64,000 nt of DNA from Ciborinia camelliae (taxonomy: Eukaryota; Ascomycota; Leotiomycetes; Helotiales; Sclerotiniaceae), in contig JANPYM010000006.1 in assembly GCA_025890175.1 (NCBI GenBank), positions 1,882,234 through 1,946,233 on the forward strand, read 5' to 3'. A model generated the notes under the pieces. That model had not been told where the DNA came from. It worked only from the letters and a program-made list of their open reading frames with translations, and searched no databases. Both the position numbers and the translations under genes were made by a program. Of this stretch, positions 1 to 8,260 are shown piece after piece. Each line of letters opens with the position of its first letter. Within the stretch, counting starts at the first letter, position 1.

Positions 1-58
1 AGATGGACAAATCATAGATTCTGAACCCGCAACTGACACTATCAACATTATAAACACG

Positions 59-1215
59 ATGTCCAAGGCACCTTCTGAGCGACGTAGGGCATCTTTTCCC
101 GAGACTGTACTTAGAAAGGTTGTTTCATTACCGGCGATAATCAAGAGGAAATTGAGTTGGAGGCAGAATCAGGCAGAGGTCAAGAAAAGTGAGGAATTGA
201 GGGATATGAAAAAGAATGGTGAGGTAATAAGGGGAAGGGAAAAAGCTTTGGGCGGAATGATTGCAAAGAAACCGATGAATATCGGAGAGATAGCTCGAAC
301 CAGCAGGATGAATGGAACGAAAAACCTCGAGGCACAAGTCAAAGAAATCACAGGACCAGCCGCCAATGTACACATTACCTCCATCACTAGATCAAATACG
401 GTCAGATCTGTTGTTCCAGTCATAGGAGATTACTCTAACAGAGCAGGGCGCGTGGAAATAGCCCGAGAAAGGGTCTATGGGCTTAATAAAACAGCTCTTT
501 CTTCTCGTCCAAAGCCAGAAGATGCCACCAAAGTCTCTCCTCGGCCTGGTGGAATTTTCGAGCGTTCCTACCAACCCAAGACATCCCGCATTCCCTCCAT
601 TCAAGAAACCGTTCACTCACAAAGCGACTCAAGTTTCAAATTGCGATCAAGTCAAGTTTTCGAGCGTTCCTACCAACCCAAGACATCCCGCATTCCCTCC
701 ATTCAAGAAACCGTTCACTCACAAAGCAACTCAAGTTTCAAATTGCAATCAAGTCAAGTTTTCGAGCGTTCCTACCAACCCAAGACATCCCGCATTCCCT
801 CCATTCAAGAAACCATCCACCCACAAGGTGATACAAGTGGCATAGTACAGCTTAGAAGTGGCCTGAACATGACAGAAGACATCAAAACCCCCACATGATT
901 GATGACAACAACGCGAAGGAAAAGGTGGGGATTCTGAAGAATATGACTTCTGGATGGAGAGATTGTATGGCGAACAAATTGGCCAAAGGGGCGAGAAAAA
1001 TGGAAGAATACAGGGAGCGAGAGGACCAATATATTGCCAGAAAGAAGGAAAGATTACGGAGGCATATCAGTCCTAGCCCGAGACCAAAGAGTGCATTCAG
1101 CCAAAATGTGATGTTTACAGATCAAGTGATGAGAGAGCAAGAGAGGAGGGAGGAGCAGACACAAGAGAGGGCGAGAGAGAATAGGGATACGGGGAAAGGG
1201 AAGAAGGAAAATTGA
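59..1215 (+). CDS. Hypothetical repeat-bearing disordered protein with one apparent frameshift
   Basis: Two open frames abut: 59-898 (279 codons) and 895-1215 (106 codons), overlapping as ATGA. The second frame is open upstream to 856, so the shift lies between 856 and 898. The run AAAACCCCC at 884-892 is the likely site, because one extra base there would join the frames into about 385 residues. The N-terminal half is basic and Ser/Thr-rich without recognisable domains. The middle holds three copies of a 34-residue unit beginning FERSYQPKTSRIPSIQE. The C-terminal part is Lys/Arg/Glu-rich and probably helical, ending in EE/RE/KG-rich sequence. The first ATG is only 58 bases into the window, so an upstream exon cannot be excluded. 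No family is recognised. Splicing was tested as an alternative, but no GT-AG pair of normal length gives the required phase. Confidence 0.5.
555..814 (+). repeat. 102-bp in-frame minisatellite, two full copies and one partial
   Basis: The unit starts at TTTTCGAGCG at 555, 657 and 759. The copies are nearly identical (only a few substitutions between units 1 and 2), and the third diverges after about 814. The period of 102 is divisible by three, so the repeat keeps the reading frame of the host gene and encodes a 34-residue unit. A second frame (477-845) is also open through the whole block. Confidence 0.9.
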
Positions 1216-2195
1216 CAATTATAGAAGATTGAGGGCAAGAGCTAGAGAGGGTGCACTCCGTGACACTTTAAGCCCCCAACATCTTTTCTGTAGCCACTAC
1301 AACCTCAAATATCAAGGGGAACAGATTTCTTATTTCTTATTTAAGAAATCAAATATCTGGCAATATTTGACTATTAAGAATAATAATAACAATCTGCTTT
1401 ATCATGACTACATGTATTAATTTTTTTATACAACTTTAGACATCTCTTTATAAAATAAAATGTAGAAAACAAAGTAGAAAACTTCCACCCCCAGGTATTA
1501 TATTGGGATCTAATAAAGATACTAGTAGCTTCATAGGCAAGAAAGGGCGTAGTATCTAAATAGATATCTTACGCGCAAGATTACGATGAATGACAATAAT
1601 GCGTTCCATCTACTGTTGCTCATCCACCATAGTTCAATGTGAAAGAGAGCATCATTATCTAATTTCTCCAAGCCTGTTCTTGCAGGCCTATGATTTATAC
1701 CCTACTTAACGTGCAGGGATGAAAAGATGCATTTTTGTATGTATACTCATGGACTACCATGCATAGACCACTATTCAAGACATCCCGAGTTTTCTTATTC
1801 CACAGCAGTATTTGCTTCTTCTAGTGACTCGCATGTAGAGGTTTGAATGATTGAAACAGGCGCCACAACCGTCGCCAAGATAGAAAACAACAAATAATGT
1901 TAAGCAAAATATATATTAATAAACATACCATACCTGTGTAATTTGCATCGCAAACATGCACTTTGTAACTAATCCCTTAGATAGTGATCTTGATACCATT
2001 TCAGAAGCTGAGTCGTTAATCATTCATTATCCGTGTACCCATCCATAAAATCATACCGAGCAAAAGAGATCCATCCAATAAGCCCGTCCAACCCAATATA
2101 TGCGCCTAAGTCTCGTTCAATCTCCCACATTCATAATGATTCAAAAACCTATCCTCATCTTTCATCCACTTCCCCACCTCCCCACCTCCGGCCCT
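1216..2195. other. Intergenic, no gene seen
   Basis: A+T-leaning spacer between the 3' end of the first gene and the 3' end of the minus-strand membrane protein. No ORF with coding character and no repeat was noticed. Confidence 0.5.
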
Positions 2196-2950
2196 TCACG
2201 ACATATTCCCCCCATTACCTTTTCTCTCCCAATTTCGCGCCTTCTCCCTTTCAATTCTCTGACCTTTCATCGCCATTGTGGCCAGGATCGAACCTACTAC
2301 CACCGAATCCAACAGGATCACACACGCACTTAGAATAGCCGCAGCTCTACTTTCCGAACACAATGACCCCCAATGTGGTGCGGTCGAGGTGTTGATATTT
2401 GACCATTTGCAACTCCACGATTGAACAGACCAGCTGGTTGAGGAATTTAGGGCGTGGATGGGGATAACTGTGCCGACGGTTGTAGCAATGAGGGCAATAG
2501 ATAGGGGAATGAGAAGAGCGGGGAGGAATAGGGGCTTCCGCTTCAACTATTAGATAAACGATTAGTGTTTGATCCATAACCTGAGGATACTTGGAAGGAA
2601 CATACGGCAGGAACAAGCTGTCCCACCAGCGCCACAAAATTCATCACGAAAACTATGACCCCACAAACGATCCCTGCAATCGTGGGCTTGATATCGAAGC
2701 TCCTGGGCCAGACCGGTAAATGGAATTCGGTGCCTAAATTGGTCGAATGGTAGACGTTTAATGCATCTGCTGAAACAGCCATGATTGCGAGACCGAAGAC
2801 TGCGCTGACAGCTGTGAGAGCTGTGTTGGCATGTTCGGTGAGATTTGAACGAGGGGGCTGCATGGAGGGTTCGGGGGTAAACTCTTGGAAGGAGGAGGTG
2901 ACGATAGTGAGGGGTTGTTTTGGTTCGGGAGATGGAGATAGACCTGCCAT
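2196..2950 (-). CDS. Four-helix integral membrane protein (MARVEL-like layout), function unknown
   Basis: Exons at 2950-2606 and 2546-2196. The intron (2605-2547, 59 bp) has donor GTATGT, a CTAAT branch and acceptor TAATAG, joining ...QLVPA to LKRKP... in phase 0. The product is 231 residues. A Pro/Ser-rich cytosolic N-terminus (about residues 1-40) is followed by hydrophobic helices near residues 40-65 (AVSAVFGLAIMAV), 88-112 (IAGIVCGVIVFVMNFVAL), 118-142 (LLIPLSIALIATTVGTV) and 175-205 (AAILSACVILLDSVVVGSIL). The loop before the fourth helix contains two Cys. This four-helix layout is common among fungal MARVEL-like proteins, but no diagnostic motif was found, so the family is only a suggestion. 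The gene model is supported by the helix pattern running across the splice. Confidence 0.75.
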
Positions 2951-4857
2951 TTTTGCTGCTGTAAAGGATTGAAAGATGTAAAAGAAAGGAAAAGGTCAAT
3001 GTGTTGATATGGAGATAGTGAATGAATGTAAGATGACGTGAGAAATAAGAATACCCCGCTGAATAAGCACAAGAAGCTGAAGAATAAGAAACGATGATCC
3101 TACGGTATAAAAGAACGGGGACTTTAACAAGTAGATATACTTTCAAACTTCTAGACTTTACTTTTGATATCAAGTAGTAACATCACCTACCATTCAATAG
3201 CTGATACACCTCCACCAAATGAAATGATGAGGAAACCGCTCGAGAAGCAAACGCAGTGAGTAATCCAAATTATCCAATACATGCAGATCAAATAGATTAG
3301 GGCGTACCGCTTGTACATGCTCAGTATACAAATCTTCCAATCATACATGAAATACCCAAAACGTTCTTCCAATCATATATCCAAAATGATAGACTTTCTG
3401 TGACAATTGTGAATGATTGGTTCAGAATTGTCTCGGTAGATAATTCCACGGGTTATTTTTGGCTGTGCACAAGGCACGGGCGCTTGCATGCAAGGGTAGG
3501 CGGCAATGGGGCTCTAGAATAGACCAATATAAGAGTTGGGGCTTGGATTTTAAGAGTTTGATGGTGATAGATTGGGGAATTGGGGGCAAACATCTATTGT
3601 TTCTTGTTTCGTGTGGGTGAGATGGTTGGGGTTGGCTGTTGGCTGTTGATGTTGTGGATGGTCGTGGTAGTATGGTGGGACAAGTTTTGCTGTGTTTTGA
3701 TTTCTCGAGTCCCGAATTTCCCAAACTTCGTACGACGAGAATAGTGACCAGACGTTTGGCTTCAGAGGAAGAAGCTACTGTTATCCAGATATTTGGTGGA
3801 TGGGTAAGGATATCGAGTGATGTCGGAAGTCGAACTTCATACTCAATGTTTTCTTCATGTATCACGTGCAGCAAGTACTGTACCACGAGGTTTTGGCCTT
3901 GTGCTCGCCCCAATACAATACCATACATCTTAACTGATGTATAAACCCATTTGTTGACTGGGTTTATATAGAGTTTTCATGCAGTAGATATCTGCCCGTC
4001 GCTAAGGGATGGATGGTTGAAATAGGTATTACATGTTCACGTGATATATCACATCTGCTATTGCTACTGTTGAAGGGTTGAAGATGCTTGCCTTCCAAGA
4101 TAAGCACCATCAAAGATCAACATGTCGAAGTTTGATAAGTCTGATTTGTCTGGTTGAATGCTTGATGGAAATGCCGATGTTCTAGAATTGCAGCCCTTCT
4201 AGTGTTGGCTTGCTCGAGGCTCACATCCATGGAACGATTCCCAATTTGGAAAAATCATAGCTATTTCAACTTTCAATTGATTCGCTTTATTTAGTATTAT
4301 GTAATTGCTTAGCCTATATTGAATAATTCAGATAAATGTTTGAAGTGTAAAATGAAGTATTGCGAACATATCGTTATATTCAACTTCTACGTCGTTTGAT
4401 AAATCCGCACACCCACTGGTGGTCCGTTCCTGGAAGAATCGAGATGCATCCATGATAAATGTCCCCCAAGTTATGGAATCATGTCTGTCGCTCATATATC
4501 TGGGTATACTTTGGTCAATGCCTTAGGATGGCGTGAGAATTTTACGAAAGAGTCTAGACATGTTTCAACTTGTATTACGCATGCGGAGTCTGGCCCATAT
4601 TGATGTCAGTGATGACCATAGGTAGTATAAAAAGCAGTTTTTCTTTTGCCTATCCTGCGCGAATTATTTCCTCTGGAATATTATGGTAGGAGGTTCGTCC
4701 AATATGGCAAGCCAAAATAGTCTTGTTGTACTGGGAACTTTGGATGAATAAAATTCCACCCTAGAAGTTACTACTAGGAGACGAAACATGCACAGCTCAC
4801 ACATCCTTCGTAGTTGCTCCAAATTCCACATATCACAATTACTTTTAATAAATCAAT
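2951..4857. other. Intergenic, at most one doubtful ORF
   Basis: Spacer between two genes that diverge from it. Apart from the doubtful minus-strand ORF at 3422-3928, nothing coding is seen. The last 50 bases (CACAATTACTTTTAATAAATCA before ATG 4858) look like a normal fungal leader for the peroxidase relic. Confidence 0.45.
3422..3928 (-). CDS. Doubtful ORF of 168 codons
   Basis: It opens with an ATG at 3928 and reads MYGIVLGRAQGQNLVVQYLL..., with a plausible first 80 residues. The second half is Pro/Ser/Thr/His-rich and looks like translated non-coding DNA. An overlapping plus-strand ORF at 3639-3944 competes with it. No intron signals extend it and no family is recognised. Confidence 0.2.
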   Translation of the reverse strand: MYGIVLGRAQGQNLVVQYLLHVIHEENIEYEVRLPTSLDILTHPPNIWITVASSSEAKRLVTILVVRSLGNSGLEKSKHSKTCPTILPRPSTTSTANSQPQPSHPHETRNNRCLPPIPQSITIKLLKSKPQLLYWSILEPHCRLPLHASARALCTAKNNPWNYLPRQF

Positions 4858-5752
4858 ATGAAGCTTAACATTCTTTCAATTACTTTCGCCTTTGGCTTTG
4901 TCTCGGCCAAAGCGCACTATCGACAAGATCATAGTTATTGCCAATCATACCGAAGATGTATGAATAGCACTTATACCAACCGATTGAATGCTAGGAATTT
5001 AAACTTTTTGCAGGATACTAATATCTCACAATCCGTGTACCATGCCCCATGATGACACTTGAACAAACCATGGTTTTCTTCCCCACGATGGCAAAAATCT
5101 CACAGAATATAATGTGATCAAAGGTCTTAACGATAGTCTTAACTTCAAAAAATCTCTTGAAACTATCATATTTGCGCAAGCTATACCAGCTAGCCCAAGT
5201 TATCCAGATACTACCCTATTCATACTGTAAGTCATGTCGAAGTTTAATTTTCACACCCCTTTCCTTCAAGTAACGACCTCCACCACAATTTCATAGAGCA
5301 AGACGCAAGCAAAACTCTCTCTAACAACCACATCTCCAACCAGACAATTTCCAACAGCACCAAAGTCTACTGTCCCAACCAAACACTCACCACACAGCAG
5401 CTGATGGACAGCAAAGTTTTCCACCACATCATCACCCGATCCACGAAACCAAAATATAGAATCAACGAGCCAACTCAAGCTTTCAGTCTTGGGTAAGTAA
5501 CTGCTCCTATCGTGGCTTTAAGTTAGTGATAGGTTTGCCGTTAGTGATAGGTTTGCCGTTACTGGCTTCATCTTCAAGAGAATGAATGGGTTCTGTTCTG
5601 CGGCTCAGGATAATATTTCATGGTAGAGAATGAACGTCTTCTGATCGAGGTTGGATGGAGTGAGACCGGGTGAGGAAATCTCTCTTGCTGATGTCACTTA
5701 TGTGACTGGAGTTCTCGGAAATCTCACTTCGTTCTTGAGCACTGCCAAATAG
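4858..5752 (+). pseudogene. Decayed secreted haem-thiolate peroxidase (chloroperoxidase/peroxygenase family)
   Basis: An intact signal-peptide ORF (MKLNILSITFAFGFVSA, 4858-5050) runs into fragments of the family in three frames. PCPMM, the haem-thiolate Pro-Cys-Pro motif, is at 5040-5054. NHGFLPHDGKN at 5066-5098 continues to ...PDTTLFI. After an intron with donor GTAAGT near 5228, ...NDLHHNFIEQDASKT follows, corresponding to the family's Glu-His-Asp region, and runs to ...QAFSLG at about 5497. ENERLLIEVGW lies near 5622-5654, followed in another frame by EEISLADVTYVTGVLGNL up to stop 5752. Lesions seen are two frame changes around the PCP motif, a frame change with a TGA near 5670, and an 18-bp tandem duplication at 5522-5557. 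Known members are secreted and oxidise or halogenate substrates with peroxide. This copy cannot make an intact enzyme. Confidence 0.8.
5522..5557 (+). repeat. 18-bp tandem duplication inside the peroxidase relic
   Basis: GTTAGTGATAGGTTTGCC occurs twice head to tail (5522-5539 and 5540-5557), just after the second intron donor of the peroxidase relic. It lies where the family normally continues after the ...FSLG motif. Confidence 0.9.
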
Positions 5753-6179
5753 AGGCACAAATAGAGGCGGGAACATGCAAAGCGTAAGGGATGTTTGGCT
5801 ATACCAATATAAATGAGTTTACAGCCGGGGGCAGATCCAGAATAGATACTCTCATTTATCAGACATTGAAATACTGCGTTATTAAATTGAGTGGAGTGGC
5901 TTGATGGAGGCGGGAAAGATCTATCTCTACTCTTGTACATGTGTTTTGTCTTTTTGAAATGAACATTCCTGGCGTTCCAAGTTTCGAGCCTTGATAAAAA
6001 TACATTTTGCTAATAGACTCATACGAGGTGATTATGTGATGTTAGTACACCGAAGAAAAATATCACAAGCAGGGCTTGAGCAATTGAACTACAATGACCA
6101 GTACATAGGTAAGGAGAGTAGATAATTACACCTATGGTCACACGTGCAAAAAAGAAAACCATGCGTCAAATATTTTATA
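5753..6179. other. Intergenic, no gene seen
   Basis: Spacer between the peroxidase relic and the repeat-module array. Nothing coding or structured was noticed. Confidence 0.5.
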
Positions 6180-6494
6180 TTAGACTAGACTACTGGGATT
6201 GATTCTAATGGCCCATGGACTGAAAGGACACCTCCCACAAACTTGTCTCAATAGACCACCACGTACTCTGGCCCATTACGCTGGAAAGTATCCCCCCAAA
6301 ATCTATCATCGTAACATCCCGTTCATATTATTGTCTGTCAATGAAGAAGTTATCTTTGCGTTGCCCGATGCTCAAGAAGAAAGGATTCAGCTGGTACCCA
6401 TTAGACCCAAAAGATCTAGCCAAATATACCGCATTTACGTATCTTAGTGCCGTGAAACAGAAGACAAAAAACACCATCCATCAAACCACCATCA

Positions 6495-6548
6495 GAAGCT
6501 ACCTATGAAGGTAGTGACCCAGAAAAAATCTGGGCCAATTCGTCCCGC
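6495..6548 (+). repeat. Module A, copy 1
   Basis: First hairpin CTACC-tatgaa-GGTAG, then TGA. Second hairpin CCCAGA-aaaaa-TCTGGG. Tail CCAATTCGTCCCGC. Confidence 0.75.
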
Positions 6549-6687
6549 GCTCTATGCAAGTCTCCATTTCCACCACATTACGATTATCCAACCTGGACGA
6601 TAACCGTTGGTGAAACAATGGAGGTAGTTGTAAGAAAACCCAGCAGCGTAGATTAAGTATGCTCTGAGTGACGCGAGGTTTAATGCA

Positions 6688-6709
6688 GGAGCGATCATCG
6701 AATCGCTCC
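6688..6709 (+). other. Perfect 8-bp hairpin within the array
   Basis: Arms GGAGCGAT (6688-6695) and ATCGCTCC (6702-6709) enclose a six-base loop. It lies directly before module C copy 1 (GAAGCTGACATTACGTCG, from 6712). Confidence 0.7.
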
Positions 6710-6826
6710 GGGAAGCTGACATTACGTCGTGGGAGGCGGTAATGTGCAGCAAAAACATGACGCTACCTGTTGGCACGCCATGAAAACCGGAAACCTGTGG
6801 TAGTTATTGTCATACCCAGACTCGTA

Positions 6827-6885
6827 GAAAGCTACCGAAGTAGTGGCCAGGGTCTCGGAAGGAAACCTGGGCCAATTCGTCTCGC
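6827..6885 (+). repeat. Module A, copy 2
   Basis: First hairpin CTAC-cgaa-GTAG. Second hairpin CCAGG with CCTGG. Tail CCAATTCGTCTCGC. It is preceded directly by module D copy 1 (6789-6821). Confidence 0.75.
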
Positions 6886-7342
6886 TTCTCACTTTGCTTC
6901 CTATCCACACAATTGGAAAGATACCAGTCAAAGAATAACCGTTGAACGTATTTAACCAAGCGAGAGGTTGGTCGGAAACTCAGACAATGAGATAAATTGG
7001 ATTAGACTAGAGCGAGGAAGGAAATCGAACAGAACCCTCTCTAATGAAGGCCCCAAAGAGGGGGCAAAGTTGTACATCAGCGGGCGGTACTCGGTGATAT
7101 GCGATATGCTTCTGTCAATTTTATCAGCAGCGGAACCTCTCCAACCAAGGCCCCTGAAAGCTGGCATTTCTATACGTCGAAGGGCGGCATGTGAAAATGT
7201 TGCTTTTATTGAGGAAGTGTGAGTTTGATATTGGCTGTCGTAAACTCATGCGAATCGGAAACCTGTGGTAGTTTGTGTCGTACCCAGACCCCGAAAGAAA
7301 ATGTATTCGCTGGATCAATTTAATGGTCCAGAAGGTATTTAT

Positions 7343-7400
7343 GAAGCTACCGAAGTAGTGATCCAGACCGCAGAGGGGGATCTGAATCAATGCGTCTCGC
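7343..7400 (+). repeat. Module A, copy 3
   Basis: First hairpin CTAC-cgaa-GTAG. Second hairpin CAGA with TCTG. Tail ATCAATGCGTCTCGC. Module D copy 2 (7257-7289) lies upstream, separated by about 50 bases that copy 2 lacks. Confidence 0.75.
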
Positions 7401-7618
7401 CTCTCAAAGCTGATACCGCACCACCTTCAATCAAAATGAGGCCAGCAGAAGGGCTGGTAAAATGGTTGATTGAAGCTCAGCAATAAGGTTGATTGGATTA
7501 GACTAGAAGCGAGGAGGTGCCGATAACTGAGCAGAACCCTTCCTAAGAAAGGTCCCTAAAAGCCGTCATTGATGTACATCGATTCGCAGTACGTCGTAAT
7601 GGGCTCCTATTAACATCG

Positions 7619-7690
7619 GAAGCTACCTAGATAAGGTAGGTAGTGATTTAGATAAATCTATGAAGATTGATCTGAACCAATTCGTCCCGC
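7619..7690 (+). repeat. Module A, copy 4
   Basis: First hairpin CTACC-tagataa-GGTAG with a duplicated GTAG. Second pairing AGAT with ATCT. Tail CCAATTCGTCCCGC. Module E follows about 27 bases later. Confidence 0.7.
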
Positions 7691-7829
7691 CGCTGCGAAA
7701 AAGCATGCAGGGATGAGCCTTTTAATGTCATGCTCAGGACCAGCCGTTTAACGTCACACTCATCAGAGGAGGAGACGGGAGGTGGAAACCGGTGTTTCGT
7801 CGAGAGAGAGAGAAAATAATTGTATGTCC

Positions 7830-7848
7830 CCCAGATGGTTAATCTGGG
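7830..7848 (+). other. Hairpin CCCAGA/TCTGGG upstream of module A copy 5
   Basis: Arms CCCAGA (7830-7835) and TCTGGG (7843-7848) with a seven-base loop. They are the same arms as the second hairpin of module A copy 1, but in a different place in the unit. Confidence 0.6.
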
Positions 7849-7861
7849 TTATTTTATTTAG

Positions 7862-7925
7862 GTCGCTGCCGAAGTAGTGACTTGGATTTGTAAGTTGAAA
7901 ATATATCCGTATCAATGTGTCTCGC
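7862..7925 (+). repeat. Module A, copy 5
   Basis: First hairpin CTGC-cgaa-GTAG, where the A-to-G change leaves a G-U pair. Second hairpin GGAT with ATCC. Tail ATCAATGTGTCTCGC. It runs into a perfect palindrome, CCCTGTACGTACAGGG, at 7925-7940, and then module E. Confidence 0.7.
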
Positions 7926-8020
7926 CCTGTACGTACAGGGAAGGAAATAAGCCTTTTTGGTCATGCTCAGGACCGGATTCAAAGGACCAACTGATTTAAG
8001 ACAATCTGGGCTGGTACAGG

Positions 8021-8080
8021 GAAGCTACCCAAGTAGTGATGAAGATATCTGAGAAAGAATATCCAAATCAATGCGTCTCA
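8021..8080 (+). repeat. Module A, copy 6
   Basis: First hairpin CTAC-ccaa-GTAG. Second hairpin GATAT with ATATC. Tail ATCAATGCGTCTCA. This is the last recognisable copy; a module C-like segment follows at 8231. Confidence 0.7.
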
Positions 8081-8260
8081 TGCCTACAAAATTGTTAGGG
8101 TTGTTTGCCCAGTAATTTGCATTGGCTTACTCACATCTGCTGGTGACTTTCATAAAGAACCGTGAGTAGTCAGAGAAATACAACGAGGAACTCAAGCCTT
8201 TTATACCGTGTGCTTAGGGTGTGATAGAGGAAGCTGGCATTAAGTCTAGGAGAGATATCA

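Larger units (their letters stand above)
6180..8260 (+). repeat. Composite array of diverged, hairpin-forming repeat modules; candidate structured RNA locus
   Basis: Five module types recur in this gene-free stretch. Module A (six copies, 6495-8080) starts GAAGCTACC, has two hairpins and ends CAATKCGTCTCGC. Module B (GGATTAGACTAGA followed by GCGAGGA and GAACCCT) is at 6996 and 7494. Module C (AGCTGRCATT then CGTCG) is at 6713, 7158 and, more weakly, 8231. Module D (GGAAACCTGTGGTAGTT then TACCCAGAC) is at 6789 and 7257. Module E (CCTTTT then GTCATGCTCAGGACC) is at about 7718 and 7951. The order A-B-C-D-A repeats with a period of 340-510 bases, then shortens. Copies differ at many positions, yet complementary arms change together. 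There is no coding frame, no terminal inverted repeat and no transposase. What it is remains unknown: a tandem structured RNA gene family or a decaying structured satellite are the main options. Confidence 0.7.

Noticed and set aside
6996..7520. Group I intron remnant suggested by GGATTAGACTAGA
   Set aside because: Only a loose resemblance to the R element. The P, Q and S elements and P7 pairing cannot be found, and the segment repeats as part of a larger array.
6495..8080. Hammerhead or hairpin ribozyme, or box C/D snoRNA cluster, as explanation for the array
   Set aside because: The CUGANGA/GAAA hammerhead core is absent. GTGATGA and CTGA occur together only in copy 6, and the boxes are not conserved across copies.
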